Part shown: positions 1 to 9,042 of the stretch, one piece after another | Layout: each line of letters opens with the position of its first letter | Numbering within the stretch: the stretch's first letter is position 1 | IMG/VR virus record: IMGVR_UViG_3300027749_000315 | Coordinates: 1-33,667 of that record | Direction: 5' to 3' (one strand) | From: a virus | Length of the DNA stretch: 33,667 bases | The notes under the pieces: model-generated | Told to the model about the DNA's origin: nothing | The model's input: only the letters and a program-made list of their open reading frames with translations | Databases searched by the model: none | Position numbers and translations under genes: made by a program

Positions 1-1898
1 GTTGGGTCGCCAGTGAGGCCAAGATACCTGCGCAGAGCCGCTGTGGCGTCAGCCGATGTGCCGGTGGCAGTAACGCCGGGCGTAGCCGTAGGGTCGAAGC
101 TGGCGAGGTCGATGGACTGCGGAGTGATAGGGGCAATCGGGCGAGGAACCTCTGCGCCTGCGTTTGCGCCGCCACCCGAGCCGGTGTCAGGGGTCGAGCC
201 GGGCGCAGCACCTGTAGCCCCCGACGTCAGTCCAGCCAGCGTGCCGCCAAGAGGCCCGGATACCGTATAACTTGGACCCTGATCTTGCGATAAAGCAGGT
301 GATGAGGCAGTCGGCCCCTGAACCGTCACGCTAGATGTTGGCGATCCGGGCGCAGGCGAAGCTGCCACAGCCTGAGACGGAGCAGCAGGGCCAACAGCAG
401 TCATGCCAGCATATGGGTCAACTGCGTAGGCTTCCCCGACAGGGCCAGCAGTGGTGAATTGGCCAGTCATGTTGCTGGCGCTAGTTCCAGTCGTGCCAGC
501 CGCCCAGCTACCCGGGGTCGTCGCCGTCGTCATGGAAGGAGCGGAAGAAGTAAAGCCTGCTGTGGCCGCATTCCCGGGGCCGACGCCATTACCAATTTGA
601 CCCTGACCAAGCCCGTATGCGCCGCTGAGCCCTAAAACACCCGTGTTTGCATTTGGATCAGAAGTATATGTTGTCGCTGGGGCGGTATAACCTATGTTTG
701 CAATTGAAGGCGCAGACGTAAATCCGGGGGCCCCAGCTGTGGGGCTACCCGATGTAGCCGGAGATCCCACAACATTAATGCCTCCATAAGCCGGAGAGAA
801 GGTTGCGTTTTGATTTGCCACAGAGGTTGGGTCTAGGGCATTAAATCCATATGTGCCCTGCACCGTAGAAGCCATATTAACGGCATTTCCATAAGGATTA
901 GTGGCGGCTGGACCCGGCTGCGAACCATAAATTGCTTGCTGACCTTGGGCAGCAAGAACGCTGTTACTTGTTGAGCGAAGGCTGTTGACAAACTCTGGGT
1001 TTGTATCAACCCAGCTTGGGCGAGAAGAGGGGGGCAAACTATTGAGCCAACTATCAAACAGGCCCTTTGCAGCAGCGTTCTTGGCATCAGTGACAGTTGC
1101 TGGGTAAGACGCGGTGCTTGGAGCTGCGTTAGCCGACCCAATCCCGAATGCCTCCCCGAGAGCGCCAGCGATCCCACCGGCAATTCCACCAGATCCGCCA
1201 TTGTCTGCCCCAGCGGAGGTGCCCCCCGGCGCACCAGTCGCAGACCCAGCAGCAGTGCCCCCCGGAGCTCCTGTGGCCGATCCGGTAGGAGCACCTGTAG
1301 CAGCGGCGTTAGCAGCAGCAGTTGCGGCGGAAATGCTATCCTCAAGGCTCATGCTCGCCACAGCATCGGGGTCTAAACTTTGAGAAGTGGTAGTGACACT
1401 GATCGAGTCTGGCGCAGTTGCGCTTGGGTCGGCAGGCGCATTTGCTGGGTCAACACCCAGCGCATCCATCATGGCGCTCCAACTGTCAAACGATGTTGTG
1501 GCATTGGTGGCGTTTGTGGAGGGGGCGTCAGCAGTAGCAGGTGCGTCAGCAGTAGCAGGTGCGTCAGCAGTAGCAGGTGCGTCAGTAGTAGCAGGTGCGT
1601 CAGCAGTAGCAGGTGCGTCAGCAGACTCCCCATCATCGTCACCGTCGCCACAGCCGCAACCGCAACCGCAACCGCAACCCTGCGCAGCCAAAGACACCAC
1701 ACGGCACTCCATGGCTCCAGCCATCGGTCCCCCCAGCATGTTCAACAAATTGCGCTCTTCAGCCGTGATCAACGGCACAACCTTTGGCTCGCCGCGTTCA
1801 AGTGCTTTTGTCTCGACGATCTTGGCCACGGCCTCATCTTCGACGACATAGTGCTTCAGCAGCTTGGCCGCGAGGGCGCGAAGGTCATTGTCATTCAT
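1..1898 (-). CDS. Low-complexity Ala/Gly/Pro/Thr-rich phage protein, 3' end off window
   Basis: The open frame starts at an ATG at 1898, in an ATGA overlap with the stop of the upstream gene, and runs without a stop to position 1 (632 codons), so the C-terminus is missing. Residues 1-70 look globular. They are followed by five alternating Cys-Gly units (about 74-84), an acidic patch, a run of ADAPAT repeats (about 92-125), and a long Gly/Ala/Ser/Thr/Pro-rich tract with GAPGG motifs and scattered Tyr. I do not recognise a family. Its place in the late operon, behind terminase and the polyvalent protein, suggests a virion protein. Portal is unlikely, because nothing like a portal core is visible. 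The composition resembles an extended or fibrous protein. The frame is certain and the function unknown. Confidence 0.8.
   Translation of the reverse strand, partial: MNDNDLRALAAKLLKHYVVEDEAVAKIVETKALERGEPKVVPLITAEERNLLNMLGGPMAGAMECRVVSLAAQGCGCGCGCGCGDGDDDGESADAPATADAPATTDAPATADAPATADAPATADAPSTNATNATTSFDSWSAMMDALGVDPANAPADPSATAPDSISVTTTSQSLDPDAVASMSLEDSISAATAAANAAATGAPTGSATGAPGGTAAGSATGAPGGTSAGADNGGSGGIAGGIAGALGEAFGIGSANAAPSTASYPATVTDAKNAAAKGLFDSWLNSLPPSSRPSWVDTNPEFVNSLRSTSNSVLAAQGQQAIYGSQPGPAATNPYGNAVNMASTVQGTYGFNALDPTSVANQNATFSPAYGGINVVGSPATSGSPTAGAPGFTSAPSIANIGYTAPATTYTSDPNANTGVLGLSGAYGLGQGQIGNGVGPGNAATAGFTSSAPSMTTATTPGSWAAGTTGTSASNMTGQFTTAGPVGEAYAVDPYAGMTAVGPAAPSQAVAASPAPGSPTSSVTVQGPTASSPALSQDQGPSYTVSGPLGGTLAGLTSGATGAAPGSTPDTGSGGGANAGAEVPRPIAPITPQSIDLASFDPTATPGVTATGTSADATAALRRYLGLTGDP
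1525..1626 (-). repeat. 18-bp in-frame tandem repeat, five units plus a partial unit
   Basis: Consecutive units begin at 1525, 1543, 1561, 1579 and 1597, with a partial unit from 1615. The plus-strand unit is GCGTCAGCAGTAGCAGGT, and the fourth unit has one mismatch. The 18-bp period keeps frame and encodes a six-residue Ala/Asp/Pro/Thr repeat in the minus-strand protein. Near-identity at DNA level suggests recent slippage expansion. The lack of spacers rules out a CRISPR. Confidence 0.95.
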
Positions 1899-2368
1899 GT
1901 CAGTGCCTGCCGCTCTTGGTTGAACTGCTCAAGGTTCGGGAAGTTGGTGAGCTTCGCCCCATTATCGCGCAGATTGGCTACTTCAATCAACCTCAAGTCG
2001 GAAAGCTCATCTGAAGAGACCTCCACCGGCTCACCCGAGCGCCAATCACGCACATCGCCGCTCTCCAACCCTTGCGGGCGATTGACCGTTGAGAACAGCC
2101 ATGCCAGCCGCTCGGCTCTCTCGCCAAACAACCCTTTGATGACTGGGCGCTGATCCACAGGCACTGACGCATTTCTGAAGGAGTTGGTTCCATAAATCGA
2201 ATGCAGGCCACCGGCCAGCGCCACGTCTTCGTCAGCCCCCATGCGCTTCAGGTCGTCATAAGTGTTCGTCAGGTGCTCGCCCAGCGTCAGGCCCATGCGG
2301 CGGTTGTGCTGCTTCTTGAACGCACCTGTGCGCTTGAGAACAGCAAGAAGGATGTGGCGGCGGCTCAT
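1895..2368 (-). CDS. HD-like protein, DUF6817 type
   Basis: A 157-residue protein. Residues 28-62 carry the features I associate with DUF6817: a His at 32 (EHLTNTYDDL), then GADEDVALAGGLHSIYGT with His56. This layout resembles the first metal-binding helices of HD-domain proteins, but the Asp of the HD pair is replaced by Ser57. Glu129, in LIEVANL, may supply another ligand. It starts in a 4-bp ATGA overlap with the 2OG-Fe(II) oxygenase gene upstream and ends in an ATGA overlap with the next gene, so the three are probably translationally coupled. HD-like proteins beside 2OG oxygenases can form two-step oxidative pathways (PhnY/PhnZ for phosphonates). That parallel is inference, and the substrate is unknown. 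Confidence 0.75.
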   Translation of the reverse strand: MSRRHILLAVLKRTGAFKKQHNRRMGLTLGEHLTNTYDDLKRMGADEDVALAGGLHSIYGTNSFRNASVPVDQRPVIKGLFGERAERLAWLFSTVNRPQGLESGDVRDWRSGEPVEVSSDELSDLRLIEVANLRDNGAKLTNFPNLEQFNQERQALT

Positions 2369-2991
2369 GCCGGGCGGCCTTTGAGCACCAGCACCTTGCG
2401 CGCAACAGGGCAGATGCGGCTTACGCCCCGACCGGCGTGCTTGATGTTGCCGGGGAAGATCGTGAAGCGCCCGTACTTGGGAAGCACGGCGCGAATGATG
2501 TCATCCTCATCCTCATTAAGGAAAATTGTCTCCCCAGCATACTCGGGCTTCCAATCTTTCTCGTAATAGATGATGCAGGTCTCATCCTCGGCAAACTTGC
2601 TGTCCTTGTGGATGTACCCCTCGACGCCATAGGTGTGGGCGTTGGCATAGGCGCGCACCAAGACAGGGGTTGTCGGCATGAAACGAGGCTGAATGTAGTC
2701 CCAGAGCGCGCGGATGCACGGGGACACCTCGTGGTAGACCTCTTCGCGCTCCACCTTGCTGTCAGACAGCACGATATTCCAATGCCCAAAGCCCAGCATC
2801 TTGTTTGAGCGCCAGCCATATTGCCACCCACGGCTTTCAACCTCGACGATGCACTCGGCGAGCAGGTCTTCAGGGATTTGATTGTCGAAGCAGCGGATCT
2901 TGTCGGCATCTGTCAGGCCCTTGGCTGCTTCAAGAAGGCCCGCGTCGGCCTTCAGCTTCTCAACAAGGGCTTGGATTGCGTCATCGTACAT
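2365..2991 (-). CDS. 2OG-Fe(II) oxygenase, prolyl-4-hydroxylase-like
   Basis: A 208-residue protein with the facial-triad layout of Fe(II)/2-oxoglutarate dioxygenases: His128-x-Asp130 in GYIHKDS, distal His185 in GNIKHAGRGVSR, and a likely 2OG-binding Arg198 in ARKVLVL. The intervening region (YAGETIFLNE, GRFTIFPG) matches the double-stranded beta-helix core of P4Hc-type enzymes. It hydroxylates an unidentified substrate. It starts in a TAATG junction with the polyvalent protein stop and overlaps the HD-like gene by 4 bp. Phage 2OG oxygenases are common in aquatic phages. Here the enzyme sits two genes upstream of a Pro/Gly/Ala-rich protein, which is a conceivable substrate. Confidence 0.88.
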   Translation of the reverse strand: MYDDAIQALVEKLKADAGLLEAAKGLTDADKIRCFDNQIPEDLLAECIVEVESRGWQYGWRSNKMLGFGHWNIVLSDSKVEREEVYHEVSPCIRALWDYIQPRFMPTTPVLVRAYANAHTYGVEGYIHKDSKFAEDETCIIYYEKDWKPEYAGETIFLNEDEDDIIRAVLPKYGRFTIFPGNIKHAGRGVSRICPVARKVLVLKGRPA

Positions 2992-5900
2992 TATTGGCTC
3001 CCGACCAATCTATCCATTCGCTGTAGCGCTATCTTGAACGCCGGGTTCAGGTTATGATCCCCCTTCAAGATGTCCTGAAGCTCTTTTCTGGTGTCCATTG
3101 TGTCAGGTGTACGATTGAACGCAGCCTGCGGGTCAATTTGGTTTGACTGCGCCATCTCATTCAACTGCTGAAGCTGCTGCTGATGATGCTGAGCGTGTTG
3201 CGGATCCTGAGCTACGAGGTTTTTGGTGTACTGGTTCAAGGCAAACATCAGCTTTGCGGCATCTCCACCGGCACGCTTGATCATGTTGCGGCCAACCTGA
3301 CCGCCATAGTTCTGCATGGCGAAGTCAGAGAACTGCTCAAAGGCTTCCTTGCCGCCTGTGTGAGGCTTGCGCACCACCTTGCCGCCCTTGGCGTAGCCAG
3401 CGTCCTTGGATCCGGTCGGCGAAGCGGGGTCGGCACGCATTTTTTGATTAGCGAGGGTGCCAAGCGATTGGCCACCCATGCCGCCGAGCGCCAGATCAAC
3501 ACGGGCAAGAACACGGATTGAGCGAGGGTAACGGTTGAAGCGCTCAATCAATGCCTGCGTGTCGTTGCCCATGATCTCGCCTGCAAACGTGTAAGACACG
3601 TCAGCAGGCATAGTGCCGGTCGATGCCTTGCGCAACAAGAAGGCCAGCTTTCGTTGGTCAATGTCCCCATCTGTTGCGAGCCCTACGACATCCTGAACAG
3701 TTTCCTCAACCTTCTGATCAAGGCCGAAGGACTGCGGGCTGCTCTCAGGCGCTACCGGGCCGCCTTGGCTAGTTTGGCCTGCTCCTGCTCCACCGGAACC
3801 GGATCCTGATCCAGAGGATATTGAACCGCCGTCAGCCTTGCGAACAAGGCCCGCTTGTCCAGCGGCGGCCTGACGGAGGATGTCGTCGAGCTTTGTGCGA
3901 TTGACGCCTTCTCTTTCATACCAAGGTGCTCCCACTGTGTCTGTTACTTTGAATTTCTGGCCCTTGACGTTGGGGATGACACCCGACGATGGTTTTTTAA
4001 TGAGGTCCAGCGCAGCAGAATATTGCTCTGGAGACATGATAATATCCTCTCCGGTAGAAAGAGGAATAGAAAACTGCGGGATTCCTTCGGCTGAACGCCC
4101 ATATTTTGCGCCGTAGGCATAGCTCTGATAGTCGCCTTGCTTGGAATATACGCCTTCAAGAGGGTTATTGCTGCCTTGCACCTTCTTAAGGATTGCGGGC
4201 AGGGTTCCGTGCGAGGCTTCCTGATTCGACCTAGCAACCCAAGTTTCCCAATGAAACCGGCCCGGGGAGGCTGCTTCGGGGCGGCCTAGATCAGCGTACA
4301 TCTTGCCGACGTTCTTGTTCAGCGCATCTTCAAGCGCCTCATAGACTAGGATTCCCTTTGCGCCGTAGGTGGCTTCAGCCAGAGACGATCCAGTCACAGC
4401 GGCATTGCCGCCCTTTGACCCCGGATTGGCGGCGACAAACTCGCGCTGAGCCATACGGCCTTCGTCGGTAGGAGGGAAGCGCTTGGTGGTTCCATCCTTC
4501 ATCTTGACGGTCGGCACCGAAATGCCGTCCCAGATGTTCATGTCGCTGTAGCGCCCGTCATCCCAAAGGTTCTTCAGCTGGATCCGGTCGATGACCATCA
4601 CGTCATCGCGCCCTGTCGCCAGAAGGATGAAAGATACAACCTTATTGTCGATACCAACGCCTTCGCCGACCTTGGCGAACTCACGGCGGATGTCGCGACC
4701 TGACATGTCAGGGTTGCTCATGAAGTCATGAAGCTTCTGCATCGGGGTAACACCGTCAACGCCGGGCCTGCCCATCTTGACAAGGAAGTCCTCACCGAAG
4801 GCGTTCAGGTTGTGCATCGCGCCTGCACCGGGCTGTCCCGATCCCTTTGCGGCAGTCGTTGCAGCCCAGTCTTTGAAGGGGCCTTCGGCCACCTCCTTGG
4901 TGAACTTTCCCTCAGCCGCCATCTTAATGAACGGCTCAATGCCGTTGAAGGCGTCAAGGAACAGACCTTCGTGCGTAAACGGGTTTACGCCTCGGGACAT
5001 GATGCCCCACATGAACAGCTTGCCGGTGTCCTGAACACCCATCTCGCCAGCATGGTAGGCGCTGAGGAACTCCTTTCCAGCCTTGAAGCCTGCGTCAGCG
5101 TCGGCGATCTGGCCGGGTGTCAAGGTCTTGAGGAGATCGGTGTACTCGCCATTCTGAATGGCCTTCATAAACCGATAGGGAGGGGCAACGACCTCCTTCG
5201 ACCCAAAGGCCTTCGACATGCCCTGCGCCCACTGCTCAGGGTTCGTCCCCATCTCGGGGAACTCGTTCATCAGCGGCGTGATACCATCCAACTGGCGTGC
5301 AGCGTTGGCGTTCTTCGTGCTGCTCAGCATGAATCCGCTTTTCTTCGACACGTTCTCAGCGCCGCTATCGACGACGTACATGGGGCCAAGACCCATCTTC
5401 GTTGGCAACTGCGCGGCCTCACCGCCAGTCTCGTCGATAGATTGGGTGATGTGGTCGATGGCTTGCGTGCGGATAGCCGCAGGCTCGGGCATGTCCTGAT
5501 AGGCTTGCTGCACGGGCCTGTAGAGCGGGGCGGCTTCCTCGACCGGCTTTGTGCCGATCAAAGTTGTTCCCTTTCTCTGAACGTCAGGGAAGACTGACTG
5601 AACCTCTTCAAGGAAGGCTTGCGCCTTCATGTTGTTCTGCCAACCCTTTGACGTGGCGGCACCCTCGCCGGAACGGCTGCCTTCGTAGACATCGAAATAA
5701 GCCTTACCGCCGGGCTTTAAGTGGTCGAAGGCCTGTTGGATCACCTCAGCCCGTGCTTCGGGTTCAGCGATGACATTAAGGACGTTGGCGGCGGTCACGG
5801 TGTCAGCAGGGTTCTGTTTGAACTCGTCGAGCACGGCAGCATTATGCTCCGGGCTTCTATTGAATGGATCGTAAACGGAACTCTCGACGCCCCGTTCGTT

Positions 5901-7604
5901 CTTCAGATAGTCAGTGCCAAGGTCATACTTGCCACCGCCAATGTCGAGATTTCGGGCCCCCGCCTCGGCCTCAAAAGCCTTGCTCTTGAAGATTGCCGGA
6001 ATCTGCTTGATCGACGTATCAGCAGATGAGATAGCCTGTTTTGCAGCGCTTTCTGCAACATCAGCAATCTCTCGCGCTGCGCCCTTCTCAGCCCCCTTGA
6101 TCGCCGCCTTGGTTGCAGCACCAGCGCCCATAGGCATGACTGCGCCCATGGCTGCAAGCGGCAGGATCTTCTGAAGACGGGCTGCACCTTCCTCGTCGCC
6201 AGACGCCCGAAGCTCGGCGATCTTGTCTTTCAGCTTCGACACATCAGCCGCAGCCATCACGTTACCAATGCCGGGCAGCATTCCGCCGATCAGCCCAACG
6301 GGATCTTCGCCCATCGCCACCATGCCCTGACCAAGGCCCTCAAGGCTCGGGCTTGCCGCACCCTGCGCCTCTGGGTTGAGACTAGCGGCAATCATCTGCG
6401 GAGTGATTGGTCGGCGCACAGGGGCAGGTGGGGCGGTGGTGTAGGCGGCGTCAGCCTGCGGAGTGGAGTAGAGGCTACTGACGCCCTCTGCCACGCCCTG
6501 CAAAGCACTCGTCACTCCTTCAGGGCTCGGGCTCGCAGCCTGACGCCCCTCGATGGGGCTCTGCTCTTCGGGCGGCACCATCTCAGCAGCCAGTCCCTGA
6601 GGCGTCACACCCCGACGGATCGTCAGCGGACGGGGCGGCGGGTCTCCACCGTCAGCCATGTGCACAGGCCCACCGAGCGCCTTCTTCAGCGGCGCGGTGT
6701 GGGGCTTCTTCAGCCAATCTTTAAGCTCGTGCGTGCCCATCTCCACAACCGAATGAATCCGCTTGTGACCCAGTCCATCGCTAAACGAATGCGCATAGTC
6801 ACGGAGGGCATGGGCTCGATCCTTATATCCAAGCAGCACCTTGTGTTCATTGAACTTGCCGGTGTGCGGGTGCTGCTGATTGACGACGAAGACCTTCTTC
6901 GAGTCATGGTGCGGCCCGACGAAGGCATCGGTCTTCATGCCGTCATGGTCGGGCCTCGAAGTGTCGATGTAGCCGTAGTCGGCGGCCATGCGGCTGTTGC
7001 CGCTGTCCTGCCGGTGGCGGATCTCGCCCTTGCGGGTCTCGAGCGAAACGGGCTCACCCGCCGCCGTGGCGTGCCCGACGACTGCCCGGCCACCCGTGGC
7101 GAAGTTCGCGGTGTAGCTGCCGCCGACGTTCACATCCCGACGGCTCGGGTTGTAACCGCCATAGGCGCTGAACCCGCCGTCTTCGCCGCTCTGGCTGACA
7201 TTCGCCCCGTAGGATCGACCGCCCGGACCCTGCTGAGCCGTCATCCCGAAGTAGGTGTCAGCGTCGAAGGGCTGGCCACCCACGCCGATCTGCTGGCTGG
7301 CGGGTGCGCCCTTGAAGGTCGGCTTGTTGTATTGATAGCTAAGCGGGCCCGCCTGAGCCTTGCCACCGACCATCACGGGCTGCCCGGTGATCGGGTCGGC
7401 TGCGACCATCACGCCGCCACCGACAGGGCCCTGCGCCCCGATGCTGGCGTTGTAGCCCTCTCTCGTCCTGCCTGCGCCTGTCGCGATCCTGCCCGGGTTC
7501 AGATCGGGGCGATCCCGCATCTTGAGCTCGATCCGCTTCATGCCCTCGGTCGGGGTCTCGCGGCGGCCATACTGGTAGAAGGCGGGATCGAGTTCAGACG
7601 GCAT
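2991..7604 (-). CDS. Giant polyvalent virion-associated protein (InPase-like and methyltransferase-like domains)
   Basis: A 1537-residue multidomain protein. Residues about 45-180 are Gly-rich with beta-hairpin-like repeats. Residues 186-299 resemble the InPase domain described in phage polyvalent proteins (GYIDTSRPDHDGMKTDAFVG, VFVVNQ, FNEHKVLLGY, then FSDGLG). Residues 549-686 look like a class I SAM methyltransferase (NLDIGGG motif, AANVLNVI, LKPGGKAYFDV). Residues about 740-1250 hold a globular region with an HhH-like stretch (IDNKVVSFILLATGRDDVMVIDR). A Gly/Ser linker follows at 1258-1272, then a helical, Gln-rich C-terminus. The gene starts inside the end of terL, with an 11-bp overlap and an AAGGTG ribosome site. 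Such proteins are thought to be injected with the DNA. Enzyme activity is unproven here, and domain borders are by eye. Confidence 0.8.
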   Translation of the reverse strand: MPSELDPAFYQYGRRETPTEGMKRIELKMRDRPDLNPGRIATGAGRTREGYNASIGAQGPVGGGVMVAADPITGQPVMVGGKAQAGPLSYQYNKPTFKGAPASQQIGVGGQPFDADTYFGMTAQQGPGGRSYGANVSQSGEDGGFSAYGGYNPSRRDVNVGGSYTANFATGGRAVVGHATAAGEPVSLETRKGEIRHRQDSGNSRMAADYGYIDTSRPDHDGMKTDAFVGPHHDSKKVFVVNQQHPHTGKFNEHKVLLGYKDRAHALRDYAHSFSDGLGHKRIHSVVEMGTHELKDWLKKPHTAPLKKALGGPVHMADGGDPPPRPLTIRRGVTPQGLAAEMVPPEEQSPIEGRQAASPSPEGVTSALQGVAEGVSSLYSTPQADAAYTTAPPAPVRRPITPQMIAASLNPEAQGAASPSLEGLGQGMVAMGEDPVGLIGGMLPGIGNVMAAADVSKLKDKIAELRASGDEEGAARLQKILPLAAMGAVMPMGAGAATKAAIKGAEKGAAREIADVAESAAKQAISSADTSIKQIPAIFKSKAFEAEAGARNLDIGGGKYDLGTDYLKNERGVESSVYDPFNRSPEHNAAVLDEFKQNPADTVTAANVLNVIAEPEARAEVIQQAFDHLKPGGKAYFDVYEGSRSGEGAATSKGWQNNMKAQAFLEEVQSVFPDVQRKGTTLIGTKPVEEAAPLYRPVQQAYQDMPEPAAIRTQAIDHITQSIDETGGEAAQLPTKMGLGPMYVVDSGAENVSKKSGFMLSSTKNANAARQLDGITPLMNEFPEMGTNPEQWAQGMSKAFGSKEVVAPPYRFMKAIQNGEYTDLLKTLTPGQIADADAGFKAGKEFLSAYHAGEMGVQDTGKLFMWGIMSRGVNPFTHEGLFLDAFNGIEPFIKMAAEGKFTKEVAEGPFKDWAATTAAKGSGQPGAGAMHNLNAFGEDFLVKMGRPGVDGVTPMQKLHDFMSNPDMSGRDIRREFAKVGEGVGIDNKVVSFILLATGRDDVMVIDRIQLKNLWDDGRYSDMNIWDGISVPTVKMKDGTTKRFPPTDEGRMAQREFVAANPGSKGGNAAVTGSSLAEATYGAKGILVYEALEDALNKNVGKMYADLGRPEAASPGRFHWETWVARSNQEASHGTLPAILKKVQGSNNPLEGVYSKQGDYQSYAYGAKYGRSAEGIPQFSIPLSTGEDIIMSPEQYSAALDLIKKPSSGVIPNVKGQKFKVTDTVGAPWYEREGVNRTKLDDILRQAAAGQAGLVRKADGGSISSGSGSGSGGAGAGQTSQGGPVAPESSPQSFGLDQKVEETVQDVVGLATDGDIDQRKLAFLLRKASTGTMPADVSYTFAGEIMGNDTQALIERFNRYPRSIRVLARVDLALGGMGGQSLGTLANQKMRADPASPTGSKDAGYAKGGKVVRKPHTGGKEAFEQFSDFAMQNYGGQVGRNMIKRAGGDAAKLMFALNQYTKNLVAQDPQHAQHHQQQLQQLNEMAQSNQIDPQAAFNRTPDTMDTRKELQDILKGDHNLNPAFKIALQRMDRLVGSQ

Positions 7605-9042
7605 AGGGGTTCACCTTCGGTCGGTCGTCGCGGACGCGCGGCTCAGGGGCCTCGGGGCGGGTGACACGGATCATATCACGGTCGGCGAGGTATCGTAACC
7701 CTTGGACCCCGGCGTCCATCATGTCGTCATGGGGGATGGACCCCTCGCCGCTGAAAGTGCACAGCTGCTCAATCAGGGTCGAGGCCCAGCTGATCGGGCT
7801 GCCCGGCATCTTCGTGCTCTCAGGCACCCAGATGCGCCCGGCTGCGAACAGGGGCGAGACGGCGTGGAGCCGGTCGAGCTTCCTCGCCCTGCCCGGGTTG
7901 TACGGGGCCGAGATGATGCCCTCCCGACCGAGCGTCTGGCGCAGGCTGATCCCCGATCCCTTGTCTTCGATCAGGAGCACGTCGGGCGTGCGCCCCGAGT
8001 TCTCCATATGGGCAGGCCCGAAGAGGGGCTTCATGAGGGCCTTCTCCCGGGGGGCGTACTCGGCCTTGAACTCGGTCTTCACCCTGCGGATCAGGTCGGG
8101 GAAGCCCAGCCGGTCCTGCCAGCAGTCGAGCAGTATGATGTCGCGGCGCTCCTTCCCCCGGCTGAAGACGCCCCACACGGCGCAGGCCGAGTAGTCGGGG
8201 TCGCCCCGGGTGGTGCTGCCCGTCTCCTCCGTAAAGGCGGTGTCGAGGCTCATCACGATGAACTCAAGCTCGGGCAGGGGCCTGTCGTTTGGCCAGAGCT
8301 TCAGCCAGCTGCGCTTGATGACGCCCATCTCTTCGGGGTTGATCACCTCGGCGTGGATCTCCTGACGACCGATGGTGGTGCCCTCATAGCGCAGGATCTG
8401 ATCCCGAAAGGTGGGAGCGAGGTTGTCGAGGTTGGCGTAGGTGCTCGCCCGGGTGACGATCACATCCTTGCCTTCGCGCGCCAGAAGGTTGCGGATGATC
8501 GTGTTGGGCTTCGGGGTGGTGGTGGCGATGATGCGGGGGTGATCGCCGAGGCGCATCCCGAACATCAGGAGGTCGAAGGCCTCGTCGGCACGCTGCCACG
8601 CAGCGAGCTCGTCGAGCCACCCGCCGTGGAACTGAGGCCCACGGAAACGCTCGGGCTTCTCGGCTGTAATCCCCTTGATCGTCGAGCCGTTGATCATCTT
8701 GATCTCGACCTCGGTGCGGTTGTAGGTCTCGATCAGGGATGGGGGAATGCAGTTGATCAGGCCCGACTCGCCCTCAAAGCAGACGCCGGTCAGATCGCCG
8801 TAGGTGGGGGCTGAGACGAGCCATCGGGTGCCGGGGCGCAGAGTCGCCCACTGACCGAGCACCTCGGCTGCCGTGCGGGTCTTACCTGCGCCACGCCCGG
8901 CCAGCAGCAGCCAAATGGTCCAGTCAGCGCCACGGGGCGGGATCTGGTGGGGCAGGCGCTTCACCATCCAACCCATCTGCCAGTCGGCGATGGCTCGCTC
9001 GACCGGCGTCAGCTTAATATAGGCGGCAGATAGGTCATCCAC
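7594..9042 (-). CDS. terL: Terminase large subunit (DNA-packaging ATPase/nuclease)
   Basis: A 482-residue protein of the Terminase_6 type, which pumps DNA into the prohead and cuts the concatemer. Motifs in order: Walker A AGRGAGKTR (48-56), Walker B WLDE (142-145), coupling motif TTTP (174-177), then the RNase H-like nuclease with Asp267 in SLDTAF, Asp360 in LIEDKGSG, and the C-terminal HDDMMDAG (438-445). All key residues are present and the length is normal, so it should be active. It overlaps the small subunit by 8 bp and the polyvalent gene by 11 bp, which implies coupled translation. A long antisense frame on the other strand is a shadow. Confidence 0.97.
   Translation of the reverse strand: MDDLSAAYIKLTPVERAIADWQMGWMVKRLPHQIPPRGADWTIWLLLAGRGAGKTRTAAEVLGQWATLRPGTRWLVSAPTYGDLTGVCFEGESGLINCIPPSLIETYNRTEVEIKMINGSTIKGITAEKPERFRGPQFHGGWLDELAAWQRADEAFDLLMFGMRLGDHPRIIATTTPKPNTIIRNLLAREGKDVIVTRASTYANLDNLAPTFRDQILRYEGTTIGRQEIHAEVINPEEMGVIKRSWLKLWPNDRPLPELEFIVMSLDTAFTEETGSTTRGDPDYSACAVWGVFSRGKERRDIILLDCWQDRLGFPDLIRRVKTEFKAEYAPREKALMKPLFGPAHMENSGRTPDVLLIEDKGSGISLRQTLGREGIISAPYNPGRARKLDRLHAVSPLFAAGRIWVPESTKMPGSPISWASTLIEQLCTFSGEGSIPHDDMMDAGVQGLRYLADRDMIRVTRPEAPEPRVRDDRPKVNPYAV

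Noticed and set aside
1525-1626. Short regular repeats that could suggest a CRISPR array
   Set aside because: The units are contiguous, have no spacers, keep an 18-bp coding period and translate to a repeated peptide in the left-edge gene.
1895-2991. Assigning a phosphonate-degradation pathway (PhnY/PhnZ) to the oxygenase and HD-like pair
   Set aside because: The HD motif is altered, substrate-binding residues cannot be checked, and no phosphonate genes are nearby. Kept only as an analogy.
6660-7664. Long plus-strand frame opposite the start of the polyvalent gene
   Set aside because: Antisense to a frame with recognisable domains and tight junctions; the product has no motifs.
7702-8814. 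Long plus-strand frame opposite terL
   Set aside because: It lies fully antisense to a clear terminase, has no ribosome site or domain, and its composition is that of a GC-rich shadow frame.
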